A stretch of 64,000 bases of DNA from Modestobacter sp. VKM Ac-2982 (GTDB taxonomy: Bacteria; Actinomycetota; Actinomycetes; Mycobacteriales; Geodermatophilaceae). This document shows positions 1 to 8,694 of the stretch, piece after piece. Under the pieces are notes generated by a model. The model ran no database searches and was not told the DNA's origin. It worked only from the letters and a program-made list of their open reading frames with translations. Location: assembly GCF_026967935.1 (NCBI RefSeq), contig NZ_JAPVBL010000002.1, positions 62,001 through 126,000 on the forward strand. Reading direction: 5' to 3'. Each line of letters starts with the position of its first letter. The stretch's first letter is position 1. A program made the translations under genes and the position numbers.

Positions 1-1
1 G

Positions 2-688
2 TCACCGCTGTCCACCGGCCCGGCGGGCGACGGTGATCGCGTAGTCGAAGCGCCGGCCGTCACGCTGCACCGGCAGCACCAGGTGCGCGGCGTCGACCGC
101 GTCGGGCAGCGCGGACAGCCGGCCGGCGAGCTCCGGCGCAGGGTCGCTGGACCAGACGGCCAGCACGCCACCGGGCCGCAGTGCGGCGATCGCGGTGGCC
201 AGCCCGGCCTCCTCGTACAGCGGCGCGTTCGTGTGGTGGACGAGGAACGCAGGCCCGTTGTCGACGTCCAGCAGCACCGCGTCGTAGCGGCCGGGGGAGC
301 CGGCGAGGTGGTCGGCCACGTCGGTCACGTGCAGCCTCAGCCGCCGGTCGACGCCGCTCAGCGCGGGCAGCAGGCCGCGGCCCGCCCACCCCACCAGTGC
401 ACCCTGCAACTCCGCCACGTCGACCGCGGCCACCCGGGGGTCGGCCAGTGCGGTGGCCGCGGTCCAGCCCAGGCCCAGCCCGCCGACCAGCACCCGGAGC
501 CGGTCGCCGGCGCAGCGGGCCAGTGCCTCGGTCGCCAGCGCCCGCTCGGTCGAGGTGTCCACGTCGTCCATCGCGAAGACGCCGTCCACGATGAGCTCGA
601 GGTGCGTGGCGCCGTCCTCGGCGGTGCGCCGGCGCAGGACGACCTCGCCGTGCGGGCCGCTCGCCCGGCCGAGCTCGGTGACCGTCAT
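2..688 (-). CDS. Spermidine synthase-like class I SAM-dependent methyltransferase fold protein
   Basis: 228 aa, starting at an ATG whose protein begins MTVTELGR; the upstream open frame is low-complexity and was rejected. A Rossmann motif VLVGGLGLGW lies near residue 70, an acidic strand end (VAAVDVAELQ) follows, and RYDAVLLDVDNGP resembles the spermidine synthase active-site loop. The protein is shorter than true spermidine synthases (about 280 aa), and actinobacteria carry many such SpeE-like proteins with no demonstrated aminopropyltransferase activity. It therefore binds a nucleoside-sulfonium or SAM-type cofactor by family knowledge, but the substrate cannot be named. It lies downstream of pxpC on the same strand with a 158-nt gap, so co-transcription is possible but not evident. 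The stop codon is at the extreme left edge. Confidence 0.8.
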   Translation of the reverse strand: MTVTELGRASGPHGEVVLRRRTAEDGATHLELIVDGVFAMDDVDTSTERALATEALARCAGDRLRVLVGGLGLGWTAATALADPRVAAVDVAELQGALVGWAGRGLLPALSGVDRRLRLHVTDVADHLAGSPGRYDAVLLDVDNGPAFLVHHTNAPLYEEAGLATAIAALRPGGVLAVWSSDPAPELAGRLSALPDAVDAAHLVLPVQRDGRRFDYAITVARRAGGQR

Positions 689-846
689 CGCGCGCTGCCC
701 GGGCGGAGCCGGCCAGAGGAGGGTGCGGGGCGGGGGAGCAGCGGGGCCTCCGGGGGTGGTTCCGCGTCGGCGTGGCTGACCGAGCAGGACGGACTCTGCC
801 ACGGGGCCGACCCCCGCACCCACCGGCGTCGCGTGCCGGGGGCAGC

Positions 847-1686
847 TCAGCGGGCCGGGCGCAGCCGCAGGGTCTGGCCAGGGCGCAGCTGCGCGCACCG
901 GTCGACGTCCGCGTCGGTGACGTACCCGATCACCGGGTAGCCGCCGGTCACCGGGTGGTCGGCGAGGAACAGCACCGGCAGCCCGGACGGCGGCACCTGC
1001 AGCGCCCCGCGGACCATCCCCTCGCTGGGCAGCTCACCCGAGCGCAGCCGGTCCAGCGGCGTGCCGTCCAGCCGCAGGCCGACCCGGTTGCTCTCGCTGG
1101 TGACCGCCCAGGCCTGACCGATGAGCGCGGCCCAGACGGCCTCGCCGAACCAGTCGGCCCGCGGGCCGGGCAGCACGGTGACGGTGAGCTCGCCCGCGGC
1201 CGGCTCGGGCACCGGGGCCAGGTCGACCCCGGGGGCCGGGTCGACCGGCTCGCCGACCGGCAGCACGTCACCGACGGCGACCACCGCGGGGCCGAGACCG
1301 GCCAGGACGTCGGTGGCCCGGGAACCCAGCACCGGCGGGACGGCGATGCCGCCGCGGACCGCCAGGTAGGTGCGCAGCCCGGCGACCGGTGGGCCGAGCC
1401 GGAGCTCCTGTCCCCGGCGCAGCACCGTCGGGGCGGCGTGCGGGGCACCGGGGCAGCGCGCCCCGGCGGTCACCACGAGCAGGTCGGCCTCGGCGCGGAC
1501 GGCCAGCCCGCCGAACGTCACCTCGAGCACCGCGGCGTCGGTGCGGTTGCCGAGCAGCCGGTTGGCCAGTGCGGCCGACGCCCGGTCGCAGACGCCGGAG
1601 CGGCCGATGCCCAGTGCGGCCTGTCCCGGGCGGCCGAGGTCCTGCACGGTGGTCAGCGGCCCGGTGGCCAGCACGGTCAGGCTCAT
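847..1686 (-). CDS. pxpC: 5-oxoprolinase subunit C (biotin-dependent carboxyltransferase family, KipA-like)
   Basis: 279 aa. The N-terminal motif TVQDLGRPG, the stretch GIGRSGVCDRAS and the C-terminal LADHPVTGGYPVIGYV are typical of the KipA/PxpC family. With PxpA and PxpB it forms the ATP-dependent prokaryotic 5-oxoprolinase that opens 5-oxoproline (pyroglutamate) to glutamate, a metabolite-repair and nutrient-use reaction in the cytoplasm. Its ATG overlaps the pxpB stop by 4 nt (ATGA), so the two are translationally coupled. It is the last gene of the pxpA-pxpB-pxpC run on the minus strand. The older name KipA comes from the Bacillus sporulation kinase literature; the 5-oxoprolinase role is preferred here because all three subunits are contiguous. 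Confidence 0.92.
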   Translation of the reverse strand: MSLTVLATGPLTTVQDLGRPGQAALGIGRSGVCDRASAALANRLLGNRTDAAVLEVTFGGLAVRAEADLLVVTAGARCPGAPHAAPTVLRRGQELRLGPPVAGLRTYLAVRGGIAVPPVLGSRATDVLAGLGPAVVAVGDVLPVGEPVDPAPGVDLAPVPEPAAGELTVTVLPGPRADWFGEAVWAALIGQAWAVTSESNRVGLRLDGTPLDRLRSGELPSEGMVRGALQVPPSGLPVLFLADHPVTGGYPVIGYVTDADVDRCAQLRPGQTLRLRPAR

Positions 1687-2297
1687 CGCGGTGCCGCCAC
1701 GAAACGCACCCGGGTGCCCGGCCGGAGCAGCGCGGCCGGTTCACGACCGAGGTCGAACACGGCGACGTCGGTGCGCCCGATCAGCTGCCAGCCGCCGGGC
1801 GACTCGCGCGGGTAAACGCCACTGAACTCCCCGGCCAGCGCGACCGAGCCCGGCGGCACCTTGGTGCGCGGGGTGGCCCGGCGGGGCACGTCCCACTGCC
1901 CGCCGGGCTCGGTGAGGTAGCCGAAGCCGGGCGCGAAGCCGCAGAAGGCCACCGTCCACTCGGCGCCGGTGTGCCGCTCGACCAGCCCGGCCGGGGTGAG
2001 GCCGAGCAGCTCGGCGGCCTCGCTCAGGTCGGCGCCGTCGTAGTGCACCGGCAGCTCGACGGTGTCGCCGACGGCCTGCGCGTCCGGGCGCGGGGTCGTC
2101 GCCCGCACGGCGTCGGCGACCGCGGTCAGGGTGGTGACCGCGGGGTCGGTCATCAGCAGCACGGTGCGGGCGGCCGGCACGACGTCGACCACCCCGGGCG
2201 GCGGGTCGGCGCTGAGCGCCGCGTACAGCGCCAGGACGTCGTCCAGCCCGTCCAGCTCGACCAGCAGGGCGGCGCTCCCGCTGGGGAGCAGCCGCAT
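1683..2297 (-). CDS. pxpB: 5-oxoprolinase subunit B (allophanate hydrolase subunit 1-like, KipI-like)
   Basis: 204 aa. The protein starts [15 protein letters not shown] and carries the conserved CGFAPGFGYLTEP loop and a VPPGSVALAG motif near the C-terminus, both typical of the KipI/PxpB family. It is the second subunit of the ATP-dependent 5-oxoprolinase. The start codon overlaps the pxpA stop by a single base (TGATG), and its own stop overlaps the pxpC start by 4 nt, so the three subunits are made from one tightly coupled message. Length is normal for the family. Confidence 0.92.
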   Translation of the reverse strand: MRLLPSGSAALLVELDGLDDVLALYAALSADPPPGVVDVVPAARTVLLMTDPAVTTLTAVADAVRATTPRPDAQAVGDTVELPVHYDGADLSEAAELLGLTPAGLVERHTGAEWTVAFCGFAPGFGYLTEPGGQWDVPRRATPRTKVPPGSVALAGEFSGVYPRESPGGWQLIGRTDVAVFDLGREPAALLRPGTRVRFVAAPR

Positions 2298-3058
2298 CAG
2301 CTGGTGAAGGGGGCCAGCTCGACCCCCGCCGTGGTCAGCGCCGCGCGCACCTGCCGGGCGATCTCCACCGCACCCGGGGTGTCGCCGTGCACGCAGATCG
2401 ACCCGGGGTGCAGCGTCAGCTCGCCACCCTCGACGTCGGTGATCGGTTCACCGGTGGCCATGGCCACGCACCGGGCGGCGATCTCGGCCGGGTCGTGCAG
2501 CACCGCGCCGGGCAGCCGGCGGGACACCAGGGTGCCCTCCGGGGTGTAGGCGCGGTCGGCGAACGCCTCGTGCACCACGGTCAGCCCCGCCTCGGCGGCC
2601 AGCCGCAGCCACACCGACCCGGGCAGACCCAGCACCGGGAGCGTCCGGTCGTAGGCCACGACGGCTGCGACCACCGCGGCCGCCTGCTCCTCGTGGTGGA
2701 CGATCGCGTTGTAGAGCGCGCCGTGCGGCTTGACGTAGCGCACCCGGTCGCCGGCGATCCGGGCGAAGCCCTCCAGCGCGCCGATCTGGTAGACGACGTC
2801 GGCGGTCAGCGCCTCGGGCTCCACGTCGATGAACCGGCGGCCGAAGCCCGGCAGGTCGCGGTAGCCGACCTGGGCGCCGATCGCGACGCCGGACTCGACG
2901 GCCTTGGCGCAGACCCGCCGCATGATCGAGGCGTCACTGGCGTGGAAGCCGCAGGCGACGTTGGCGCTGGTGACCACGCCCAGCAGCGCGTCGTCGTCGC
3001 CGAGCGTCCACTGGCCGAAGCCCTCGCCGAGGTCCGAGTTCAGGTCCACACGGGTCAT
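2297..3058 (-). CDS. pxpA: 5-oxoprolinase subunit A (LamB/YcsF family)
   Basis: 253 aa, starting at the ATG of [15 protein letters not shown]; the open frame extends further upstream but overlaps the permease gene and is not coding in character. Diagnostic YcsF/LamB blocks are [11 protein letters not shown] (residues 4-14), [30 protein letters not shown] and [14 protein letters not shown]. PxpA is the lactam-binding TIM-barrel-like subunit of 5-oxoprolinase. It follows the permease gene at 3073 by 14 nt and overlaps pxpB by 1 nt, consistent with a permease-pxpA-pxpB-pxpC operon. Confidence 0.95.
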   Translation of the reverse strand: MTRVDLNSDLGEGFGQWTLGDDDALLGVVTSANVACGFHASDASIMRRVCAKAVESGVAIGAQVGYRDLPGFGRRFIDVEPEALTADVVYQIGALEGFARIAGDRVRYVKPHGALYNAIVHHEEQAAAVVAAVVAYDRTLPVLGLPGSVWLRLAAEAGLTVVHEAFADRAYTPEGTLVSRRLPGAVLHDPAEIAARCVAMATGEPITDVEGGELTLHPGSICVHGDTPGAVEIARQVRAALTTAGVELAPFTS

Positions 3059-3072
3059 GTCGACAGCCTCCC

Positions 3073-4308
3073 TCACGCGAACAGGTCGATGACCGGGCGG
3101 ATCGAGTTGATCGCCAGGTACAGCGTGAGCAGCCAGGCGACCCAGCCGATCACCAGCAGCCAGCGCGGGTAGCGGTAGCCGTTGAGCAGGTCGGCGCGGC
3201 GGGTGGCCACCCAGAGCAGGACGGCGATCCCGATCGGCAGCAGCAGCCCGTTGAACGCCCCGGCGAAGACCAGCAGCGTCGTGGGTGCGGTGCCGATCAG
3301 CACGTAGACCAGCGAGGTGAAGGCGATGAACCCGACGACCAGCAGGCTGCGGGTGCGGTCGGAGGTCGTCGTCCGGGAGGTCACGAAGGACACCGAGGTG
3401 TAGGAGGCGCCGATGACGCTGGTGATCGCCGCGGCCCACAGCACGATGCCGAACACCCGCAGGCCCACCTCGCCGGCGGCCTGCTCGAAGGCCGACGCCG
3501 CCTGGTTGGTCGGGTCGAGCGCTGCGCCGCCGGTGACCACACCGAGGATCGCCAGGAAGAGGACCACCCGCATCACGGCGGTGATCAGGATGCCGGTGAC
3601 CGAGCCGCGGGTGATGTCCCGGACCCGGCCGGGCCCGGAGATGCCCGAGTCGAGCAGCCGGTGGGCGCCGGCGTAGACGATGTAGCCGCCGATCGTGCCG
3701 CCGACCAGCGTGGTGATCGCCAGGATGTCGATGTCCTCGGGCAGCACGACGTTGCGCAGCGCCTCACCCACGGGCGGCCCCGAGGTGATCGCGACGTACG
3801 TGGTCAGCACGATCATCACCAGCCCGAGGACGACGACGATCCGGTCGACCGCCACCCCGGCCCGCTTGCTCAGGAAGATGCCGATGGCGATCAGCGCCGA
3901 CAGCGCCCCGCCGATCTTCGGGTCCAGCCCGAGCATGGCGTTGGTGCCCAGGCCGGCGCCGCTGACGTTGCCGATGTTGAACACCAGCCCGCCGATCAGC
4001 AGGAAGGCGGCCATCACCCAGCCCAGACCGGGGGCGACCAGGTTGCCCAGCTCCTGGGCCCGCCGGCCGCTGACGCCGATCACCCGCCACACGTTCAGCT
4101 GCAGCGCGATGTCGATCAGGATCGAGATGACGATCGCGAAGGCGAACGCGGCGCCCAGCTGCACGGTGAAGGTGGTCGTCTGGGTGATGAAGCCAGGGCC
4201 GATGGCCGAGGTGGCCATCAGGAACATCGCGCCGAGCAGGGTGGAGCGGGTGCTGGAGGCCAGCCGCCCGGGGGGCGCGGTGGACGGCTCGGCTGGGGTG
4301 GAGGCCAT
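3073..4308 (-). CDS. NRAMP-family permease of the 5-oxoproline cluster (YcsG-like)
   Basis: 411 aa, starting at the ATG giving [10 protein letters not shown]; an in-frame extension to 4428 crosses a probable regulator site and was rejected. About 11 hydrophobic segments in the NRAMP arrangement are visible. The first membrane helix reads [10 protein letters not shown] where true Mn/Fe NRAMP transporters have DPGN, and no MPHN-like motif is obvious in the sixth helix, so the classical metal-coordinating residues appear to be missing. The same kind of protein (YcsG) sits beside pxpA homologues in Bacillus. The likely role, by inference from position, is uptake of 5-oxoproline or a related small acid rather than of a metal. 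It is the first gene of the minus-strand operon and is divergent from the GntR gene. Confidence 0.85.
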   Translation of the reverse strand: MASTPAEPSTAPPGRLASSTRSTLLGAMFLMATSAIGPGFITQTTTFTVQLGAAFAFAIVISILIDIALQLNVWRVIGVSGRRAQELGNLVAPGLGWVMAAFLLIGGLVFNIGNVSGAGLGTNAMLGLDPKIGGALSALIAIGIFLSKRAGVAVDRIVVVLGLVMIVLTTYVAITSGPPVGEALRNVVLPEDIDILAITTLVGGTIGGYIVYAGAHRLLDSGISGPGRVRDITRGSVTGILITAVMRVVLFLAILGVVTGGAALDPTNQAASAFEQAAGEVGLRVFGIVLWAAAITSVIGASYTSVSFVTSRTTTSDRTRSLLVVGFIAFTSLVYVLIGTAPTTLLVFAGAFNGLLLPIGIAVLLWVATRRADLLNGYRYPRWLLVIGWVAWLLTLYLAINSIRPVIDLFA

Positions 4309-4393
4309 GGCTGCTCCCGGGTCGGGTGAGGTGCTCCGGCGGCGAGGGGTCGCTGCCCGCGGGCTGGTGCCGCTGGCGACCGAACCTAGAGAG

Positions 4394-4404
4394 TTGTTGA
4401 ACAA
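4394..4404. promoter_or_regulatory. Candidate GntR/FCD operator palindrome
   Basis: TTGTTGAACAA, an 11-bp perfect inverted repeat around a central G. It lies in the 160-bp gap between the permease start (4308) and the gntR start (4469), where it could control both divergent units. FCD-type GntR regulators usually bind short palindromes of this kind. No experimental support exists here, and the promoter elements were not assigned. Confidence 0.5.
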
Positions 4405-4468
4405 TCCCTCAAGGGGATCGGACGACATTTAACTGCGCGGACACATCAGGAGACGGCAGGATGACGGC

Positions 4469-5176
4469 ATGCCCGAGCCCGCCGACACCGCCTGGCTGCG
4501 CACCGTGGCGCACGAGGTGCGCAGCTTCGACCGGTCCAGCACCGCCGAGCGGGTCGCCGAGCTGCTCCGCTCCCGGGTGATCGAGGGCGACCTGCCGCCG
4601 GGCACCCGGCTGTCGGAGGAGCAGCTGGTCGAGGTCCTGCACGTCAGCCGGAACACGCTGCGCGAGGCGTTCCGGCTGCTCACCCACGAGGGCCTGCTGG
4701 TGCACCGGCTGCACCGCGGGGTCTTCGTGCCCGAGCTGGACGAGGACGACCTGGTCGACCTCTACCGGCTGCGGCGGACGATCGAGTGCGACGTCGTCCG
4801 CCGGCTGGAGGGGCTGGACGCCGTCCGGCTGCGGCCGCTGTACGACGCCGTCGCCGCCGGCGAGGACGCCGCCCGGCGCGGCGACTGGGGGGCGGCGGGC
4901 ACCGCCAACATGCGGTTCCACCAGCAGCTCGTGGCGCTGGCCGGCAGCCGCCGGCTCGACGAGACGACGGCCCGGCTGCTCGCCGAGCTCCGGCTCGCGT
5001 TCCACGCCATCGCCGTCCCGCAGCGGCTGCACGAGCCCTACGTCAGCCGCAACCGCGGTCTGCTGGACCTGCTGACCGCCGGGGAGGTCGAGCAGGCGGC
5101 CAAGGAGCTCGAGGCCTACCTGCACGACTCGGAGGCCGAGCTGCTGGCCGCCCACCGCGAACGCCCGAGGAGCTGA
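4469..5176 (+). CDS. GntR-family transcriptional regulator, FCD (FadR-type) subfamily
   Basis: 235 aa. The winged helix spans about residues 25-92 ([20 protein letters not shown], then [21 protein letters not shown]). An FCD ligand-binding helical domain (about 95-225) carries the usual acidic and histidine pattern: [10 protein letters not shown], then [11 protein letters not shown], then NRGLLDLL. It is divergent from the permease-pxpABC operon and is followed by the ycsI-like gene after 2 nt, so it is probably the local regulator responding to 5-oxoproline, glutamate or a related organic acid. In Bacillus the equivalent position is taken by the IclR-type KipR, so the regulator family has been exchanged. 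Autoregulation is possible through the palindrome at 4394. Confidence 0.9.
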   Translation: MPEPADTAWLRTVAHEVRSFDRSSTAERVAELLRSRVIEGDLPPGTRLSEEQLVEVLHVSRNTLREAFRLLTHEGLLVHRLHRGVFVPELDEDDLVDLYRLRRTIECDVVRRLEGLDAVRLRPLYDAVAAGEDAARRGDWGAAGTANMRFHQQLVALAGSRRLDETTARLLAELRLAFHAIAVPQRLHEPYVSRNRGLLDLLTAGEVEQAAKELEAYLHDSEAELLAAHRERPRS

Positions 5177-5178
5177 CC

Positions 5179-5967
5179 GTGACCACGATCGTCCCCGCCG
5201 CCCGTCCCGCCGCCGCCCGGGCCGCGTTCCGCGCCGGGCTCGCCGTGCCCTCGTCGGGCTGGGCGCCCGGGCACACCCAGGCCAACCTCGTCGTCCTGCC
5301 CCGGGACTGGGCCTGGGACATGCTGCTGTTCGGCCAGCGCAACCCGCAGCCGGTGCCGCTGCTGGACGTGACCGACGCGGGCTCCTGGGAGACCACGCTG
5401 GCCCCGGGCGCCGACCTGCGGACCGACCTGCCGCGCTACCGGGTGTGGCGGGACGGCGAGCTGGCCGACGAGCCCACCGACGTCACCGACCTGTGGACCG
5501 ACGACCTGGTCGCCTTCCTGATCGGCTGCAGCTTCAGCTTCGAGACCGCCCTGCTGGACGCCGGGGTGCCGGTGCGCAACATCGAGCAGCGCCGGAACGT
5601 GTCGATGTACCGCACCGATCGGGAGTGCCGGCCGGCCGGGCGGCTGTCCGGGCCGCTGGTCGTGTCGATGCGCCCGGTGCCCGGGCACCTGGTGGCCACC
5701 GCGGTGCAGGTGACCGCGCGGATGCCCGCGGTGCACGGGGCCCCGGTGCACGTGGGGTCGCCGGCCGCGCTCGGCATCGCCGATCTGGCCCGGCCCGACT
5801 TCGGCGAGCCGGTCGACCTCGCGGACGGCGACGTCCCGGTGTTCTGGGCGTGCGGGGTGACGCCGCAGGCAGCGCTGATGGCGTCGCGTCCGCCGTTCGC
5901 GATCACCCACGCCCCGGGGCACGTGTTCGTCACCGACGTCCCGGACGCGGTGTACCGGCAGCCCTGA
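5179..5967 (+). CDS. DUF1445 (YcsI-type) protein, putative hydro-lyase or D-glutamate cyclase-like
   Basis: 262 aa, GTG start 2 nt after the gntR stop; the upstream frame is a shadow of gntR. Recognisable DUF1445 blocks are [43 protein letters not shown] and the C-terminal [13 protein letters not shown] and [12 protein letters not shown]. In mammals a DUF1445 domain is part of D-glutamate cyclase (DGLUCY), which forms 5-oxo-D-proline; in bacteria the family is annotated as putative hydro-lyase. Together with pxpABC this supports a role in 5-oxoproline or D-glutamate metabolism. The exact reaction is not established. Confidence 0.88.
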   Translation: MTTIVPAARPAAARAAFRAGLAVPSSGWAPGHTQANLVVLPRDWAWDMLLFGQRNPQPVPLLDVTDAGSWETTLAPGADLRTDLPRYRVWRDGELADEPTDVTDLWTDDLVAFLIGCSFSFETALLDAGVPVRNIEQRRNVSMYRTDRECRPAGRLSGPLVVSMRPVPGHLVATAVQVTARMPAVHGAPVHVGSPAALGIADLARPDFGEPVDLADGDVPVFWACGVTPQAALMASRPPFAITHAPGHVFVTDVPDAVYRQP

Positions 5968-5973
5968 GCCGGC

Positions 5974-6996
5974 TCAGGGCTCCGCCGCGCGGAAGCAGGC
6001 GGCGATCTCGTGTTCCCGTGCAGCCTCCTCCGCGCTGCTCAACTGCTCGGACTCTTCCCAGCTCAAGCCGGGCCGGGTCTGGACGTCGAGACCGAGCTGC
6101 TCCAGACACGGGGCGACGAGGGCCTCGTCGACCGGGCCGGTCGGGAACGCCGGCCACGACGGCAACGGACCGCTGAGCATCGGGGACAGCGACTGCTGCC
6201 CGACCGGGCTGGTGACCTGCACCTCCCCGGCGTTCCAGGTGACCGGGGTGATGACCACCCCCAGCGGGACCCCGTCGACCAGTGGCAGCGGGTCGAAGTC
6301 GCGCACCAGCTCACCGCCGGAGGTCCGGTCCAGACTGGGGGAGTACTCGGCCTCGAGTCCGGGCTCGCCGAGCACGACCAGCGTGCTGGTCTCCGCAGAG
6401 CCGTCCATCAGGGCCAGCGGATCGGCCCACAGCGGCACTCCGCCGATCACCGGCGTCATCTCAGCGGGCTCCGCGCCGCGCGGCCCGGTGAACCACGTCC
6501 AGACCCATTCCGTCCCGGCGCGGGCGACCACCACCGCCCACCGGTGACCGCCGGGGACGTCGGCGGCGTACACCACCCGCTGGGTGCCCGGGTCCGGCGA
6601 CGGTCCGCCCCAGTCGACCAACTGGCCGTCCGGCGCGGTCGGGTCGGTCCAGTCGGCACCCGCCATCGCGGTCAGGAACTCCTCGTCGTCGGCGAGCGAA
6701 CCGCGGACGGGCGCCTCGACCAGCCCCGGGGTCGGCGCGACGTACGTGCTGGTGACCGGGGCCGGAATCGGGGTCGCCGCCGGCGGTGCCGCGGTCACCG
6801 CCGTGCGGGCGAACGAGGCACCGGAGACCAGCAGCACGACGGCCAGGACGCCGGCGGCCCAGCCGGTTCCCCGGCGCCGGCGGTGCCGGTCCAGCGCGAC
6901 GGCGCGGGCCGCCGTGGGACCGTCGTCCACCCGGTGCGCGCCCTCGGCGAGCCGGCGCAACCGCTCCGCGACGGCCTGGCCGGCGTCCGCGGTCAT
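5974..6996 (-). CDS. Single-pass membrane protein partnered with a sigma-like factor (putative anti-sigma or sensor)
   Basis: 340 aa, starting at MTADAGQAVAERLRR. A basic, cytoplasmic N-terminus (1-45) is followed by one membrane helix (about 46-61, WAAGVLAVVLLVSGAS) and an external C-terminal domain of about 280 aa with no motif I recognise. The C-terminus contains two cysteines (in APCLEQLG and IAACFRAAEP). The ATG overlaps the stop of the sigma-like gene by 4 nt (ATGA), the usual arrangement for an ECF sigma / anti-sigma pair. There is no HxxxCxxC zinc anti-sigma motif, so the anti-sigma role is inferred from order and topology only. It ends 6 nt from the convergent ycsI-like stop. Confidence 0.7.
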   Translation of the reverse strand: MTADAGQAVAERLRRLAEGAHRVDDGPTAARAVALDRHRRRRGTGWAAGVLAVVLLVSGASFARTAVTAAPPAATPIPAPVTSTYVAPTPGLVEAPVRGSLADDEEFLTAMAGADWTDPTAPDGQLVDWGGPSPDPGTQRVVYAADVPGGHRWAVVVARAGTEWVWTWFTGPRGAEPAEMTPVIGGVPLWADPLALMDGSAETSTLVVLGEPGLEAEYSPSLDRTSGGELVRDFDPLPLVDGVPLGVVITPVTWNAGEVQVTSPVGQQSLSPMLSGPLPSWPAFPTGPVDEALVAPCLEQLGLDVQTRPGLSWEESEQLSSAEEAAREHEIAACFRAAEP

Positions 6997-7787
6997 GTCG
7001 GCCTCCGGTAGATCGCGTACGGGTCGTCGTCCGGGTGCGGCCGGACGGCGGCCGGCCCGGGCACCGAGCCGGCCGTCGGGGCTGCGGACCGTGCCGGTCG
7101 GGGGGCCGGTCCGGCCGACGAGGCGGGTGACGTTGCGGCCGACGAGGCGGGTGACGGCGGGGGTGGCGGTCGCAGGTCCGGTCGCGGGGCCGGGGTCCCC
7201 GGGTGGCGGTAGATCGCGTACGGGTCGGCGGGGTCCGCGCTGGGGACGGGGGGCCCTGGCCGGTCCGGGACCGCCGGCGCCGGCTGCGGGTCGACGACCT
7301 GGTCGGCCGGCTCCGTCGGCGGTGCGGGCTCGTCCACGAGGAGGGGGCTCAGGGTGTCCAGGGCGTCGGCGAGGGCGGCCCCGACCTCGGCGGGCGAGCA
7401 GCCGAGCAGCATCGCGACGGCGTCCTCCTCCTCGCCCTCGTGCAGCCGGAGCACGGCCACCGCCCGGGTGCGCGCGTCCAGCTCGGCGAGCGCTCGCAGC
7501 CACCGCCGGTCGGGCTCGTGCTGACGTCCCGCGACCAGTGCGCTGCCCCGGCCGGCCGCCGGGAGCCGCGTGCGGCCGAGGGCGGCCGACAGCAGCGCCT
7601 CCCGGGCGTCGGTCAGCGCGGCCGCCGGCGAGCCGAACCGCCGCCAGCGCCGGTGCGTCCGCGCCAGTGCCGCCACCAGCAGGTCGTCGGCCTCGGCCGG
7701 GTCGGCGGTGAGGAGGAGGGCGGTGCCGCGCAGCTGCTGTTCGTGCTCGGCGACGAACGCCGGGAAGCCGTCCTGCCGCTGGTCCAC
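6993..7787 (-). CDS. ECF-like sigma factor protein with a proline-rich tail carrying two DPYAIYR motifs
   Basis: 264 aa, GTG start chosen because GGGAGG lies about 7 nt upstream; another GTG 6 nt earlier would overlap that site. Residues 8-70 resemble sigma region 2 (FPAFVAEHEQQLRGTALLLT, then ADDLLVAALART), and 95-150 resemble region 4 (LDARTRAVAVLRLHEG, then AVAMLLGCSPAEVGAALADAL). The family is the divergent SigE-like group common in actinobacteria. After residue 150 comes a 110-aa Pro/Ala-rich tail with the motif DPYAIYR at 188-194 and again at 255-261, the second almost at the end. A tail of this type is unusual for a sigma factor. The gene overlaps its membrane partner by 4 nt and is divergent from the PrmC-like gene. 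Confidence 0.75.
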   Translation of the reverse strand: MDQRQDGFPAFVAEHEQQLRGTALLLTADPAEADDLLVAALARTHRRWRRFGSPAAALTDAREALLSAALGRTRLPAAGRGSALVAGRQHEPDRRWLRALAELDARTRAVAVLRLHEGEEEDAVAMLLGCSPAEVGAALADALDTLSPLLVDEPAPPTEPADQVVDPQPAPAVPDRPGPPVPSADPADPYAIYRHPGTPAPRPDLRPPPPPSPASSAATSPASSAGPAPRPARSAAPTAGSVPGPAAVRPHPDDDPYAIYRRPT

Positions 7788-7871
7788 GCCCACCCCTCCC
7801 GGTCCGCCGTCGATGGCGGCACCATATCGGTGCGATCGCGTTCCGTCAGCCAGGCGGCACACTGGCCGCCG

Positions 7872-8642
7872 ATGACCACCGCCCCGGATCCTGCTGTCGT
7901 CGCCCGGCTGCGCGCGGCGGGGTGCGTGTTCGCCGAGGAGGAGGCGGTGCTGCTGGCAGAGGCCGCCGCGTCGGCCGGCCAGCTCGACGGCCTGGTCGCG
8001 CGGCGGGTGGCGGGCGAGCCGCTGGAGCAGGTGCTGGGCTGGGCGGAGTTCTGTGGGCTGCGGTTCGCGGTCGAGCCGGGGGTGTTCGTGCCACGGCAGC
8101 GCACCCGGCTGCTGGTCCGGGAGGCGGTGGTCCGGGCGGCGCCGGGGGCGGTCGTCCTGGACCTGTGCTGCGGGGTCGGCGCGGTGGGGGCGGCGGTGGC
8201 GGCCGCGGTCCCGTCGGTCGAGCTGCACGCAGCGGACCTCGACCCGGTCGCGGTCCGCTGCGCCCGGCGAAACGTGTCCGGGTCGGTCTACGTCGGGGAC
8301 CTGTACGACCCGCTCCCGGAGGCACTCCGCGGCCGGGTCGACGTGCTCGTGGCGAACGCGCCCTACGTGCCGACCGACGCGATCGGGCTCATGCCACCCG
8401 AGGCCCGTGACCACGAGGCGCGGGCCGCGCTGGACGGCGGGGCCGACGGGCTGGACGTGCAGCGCCGGGTGGCGGCGGCGGCGCCGGACTGGCTGGCGCC
8501 CGGCGGTGCGCTGCTCATCGAGACGGGCCGGCAGCAGGCGCCCGGGACGGTGGCTGCGTGCACCAGCGCCGGGCTCACCGCCCGGGTGGTCGAGGACGAC
8601 GACCTGGCGGCCACCGTGGTCGTCGCCGTCCGCGAGGCCTGA
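7872..8642 (+). CDS. PrmC/HemK-related N5-glutamine methyltransferase-like protein
   Basis: 256 aa, starting at the ATG of MTTAPDPAVVARL. An N-terminal helical domain (1-75) with ARRVAGEPLEQVLGWAEFCG is followed by the SAM-binding domain with VLDLCCGVGAVG (about 98-109), and the catalytic motif reads NAPYVP in place of the NPPY of canonical PrmC. That variant marks the PrmC-related actinobacterial subfamily (putative protein N5-glutamine methyltransferase) whose target is unknown; the true PrmC is expected elsewhere next to prfA. A strong bidirectional terminator follows immediately. Confidence 0.85.
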   Translation: MTTAPDPAVVARLRAAGCVFAEEEAVLLAEAAASAGQLDGLVARRVAGEPLEQVLGWAEFCGLRFAVEPGVFVPRQRTRLLVREAVVRAAPGAVVLDLCCGVGAVGAAVAAAVPSVELHAADLDPVAVRCARRNVSGSVYVGDLYDPLPEALRGRVDVLVANAPYVPTDAIGLMPPEARDHEARAALDGGADGLDVQRRVAAAAPDWLAPGGALLIETGRQQAPGTVAACTSAGLTARVVEDDDLAATVVVAVREA

Positions 8643-8645
8643 GAC

Positions 8646-8684
8646 GCGAACGGCCCCCTCCCGGTGCGGGAGGGGGCCGTTCGC
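8646..8684. terminator. Strong bidirectional hairpin terminator
   Basis: An 18-bp perfect stem (GCGAACGGCCCCCTCCCG pairing with its complement) closed by a 3-nt loop (GTG). It sits between the convergent ends of the PrmC-like gene (8642) and the CitE-like gene (8695), so it can stop transcription from both sides. There is no long T tract, as is usual in high-GC actinobacteria. Confidence 0.85.
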
Positions 8685-8694
8685 GGCAGTCGGA

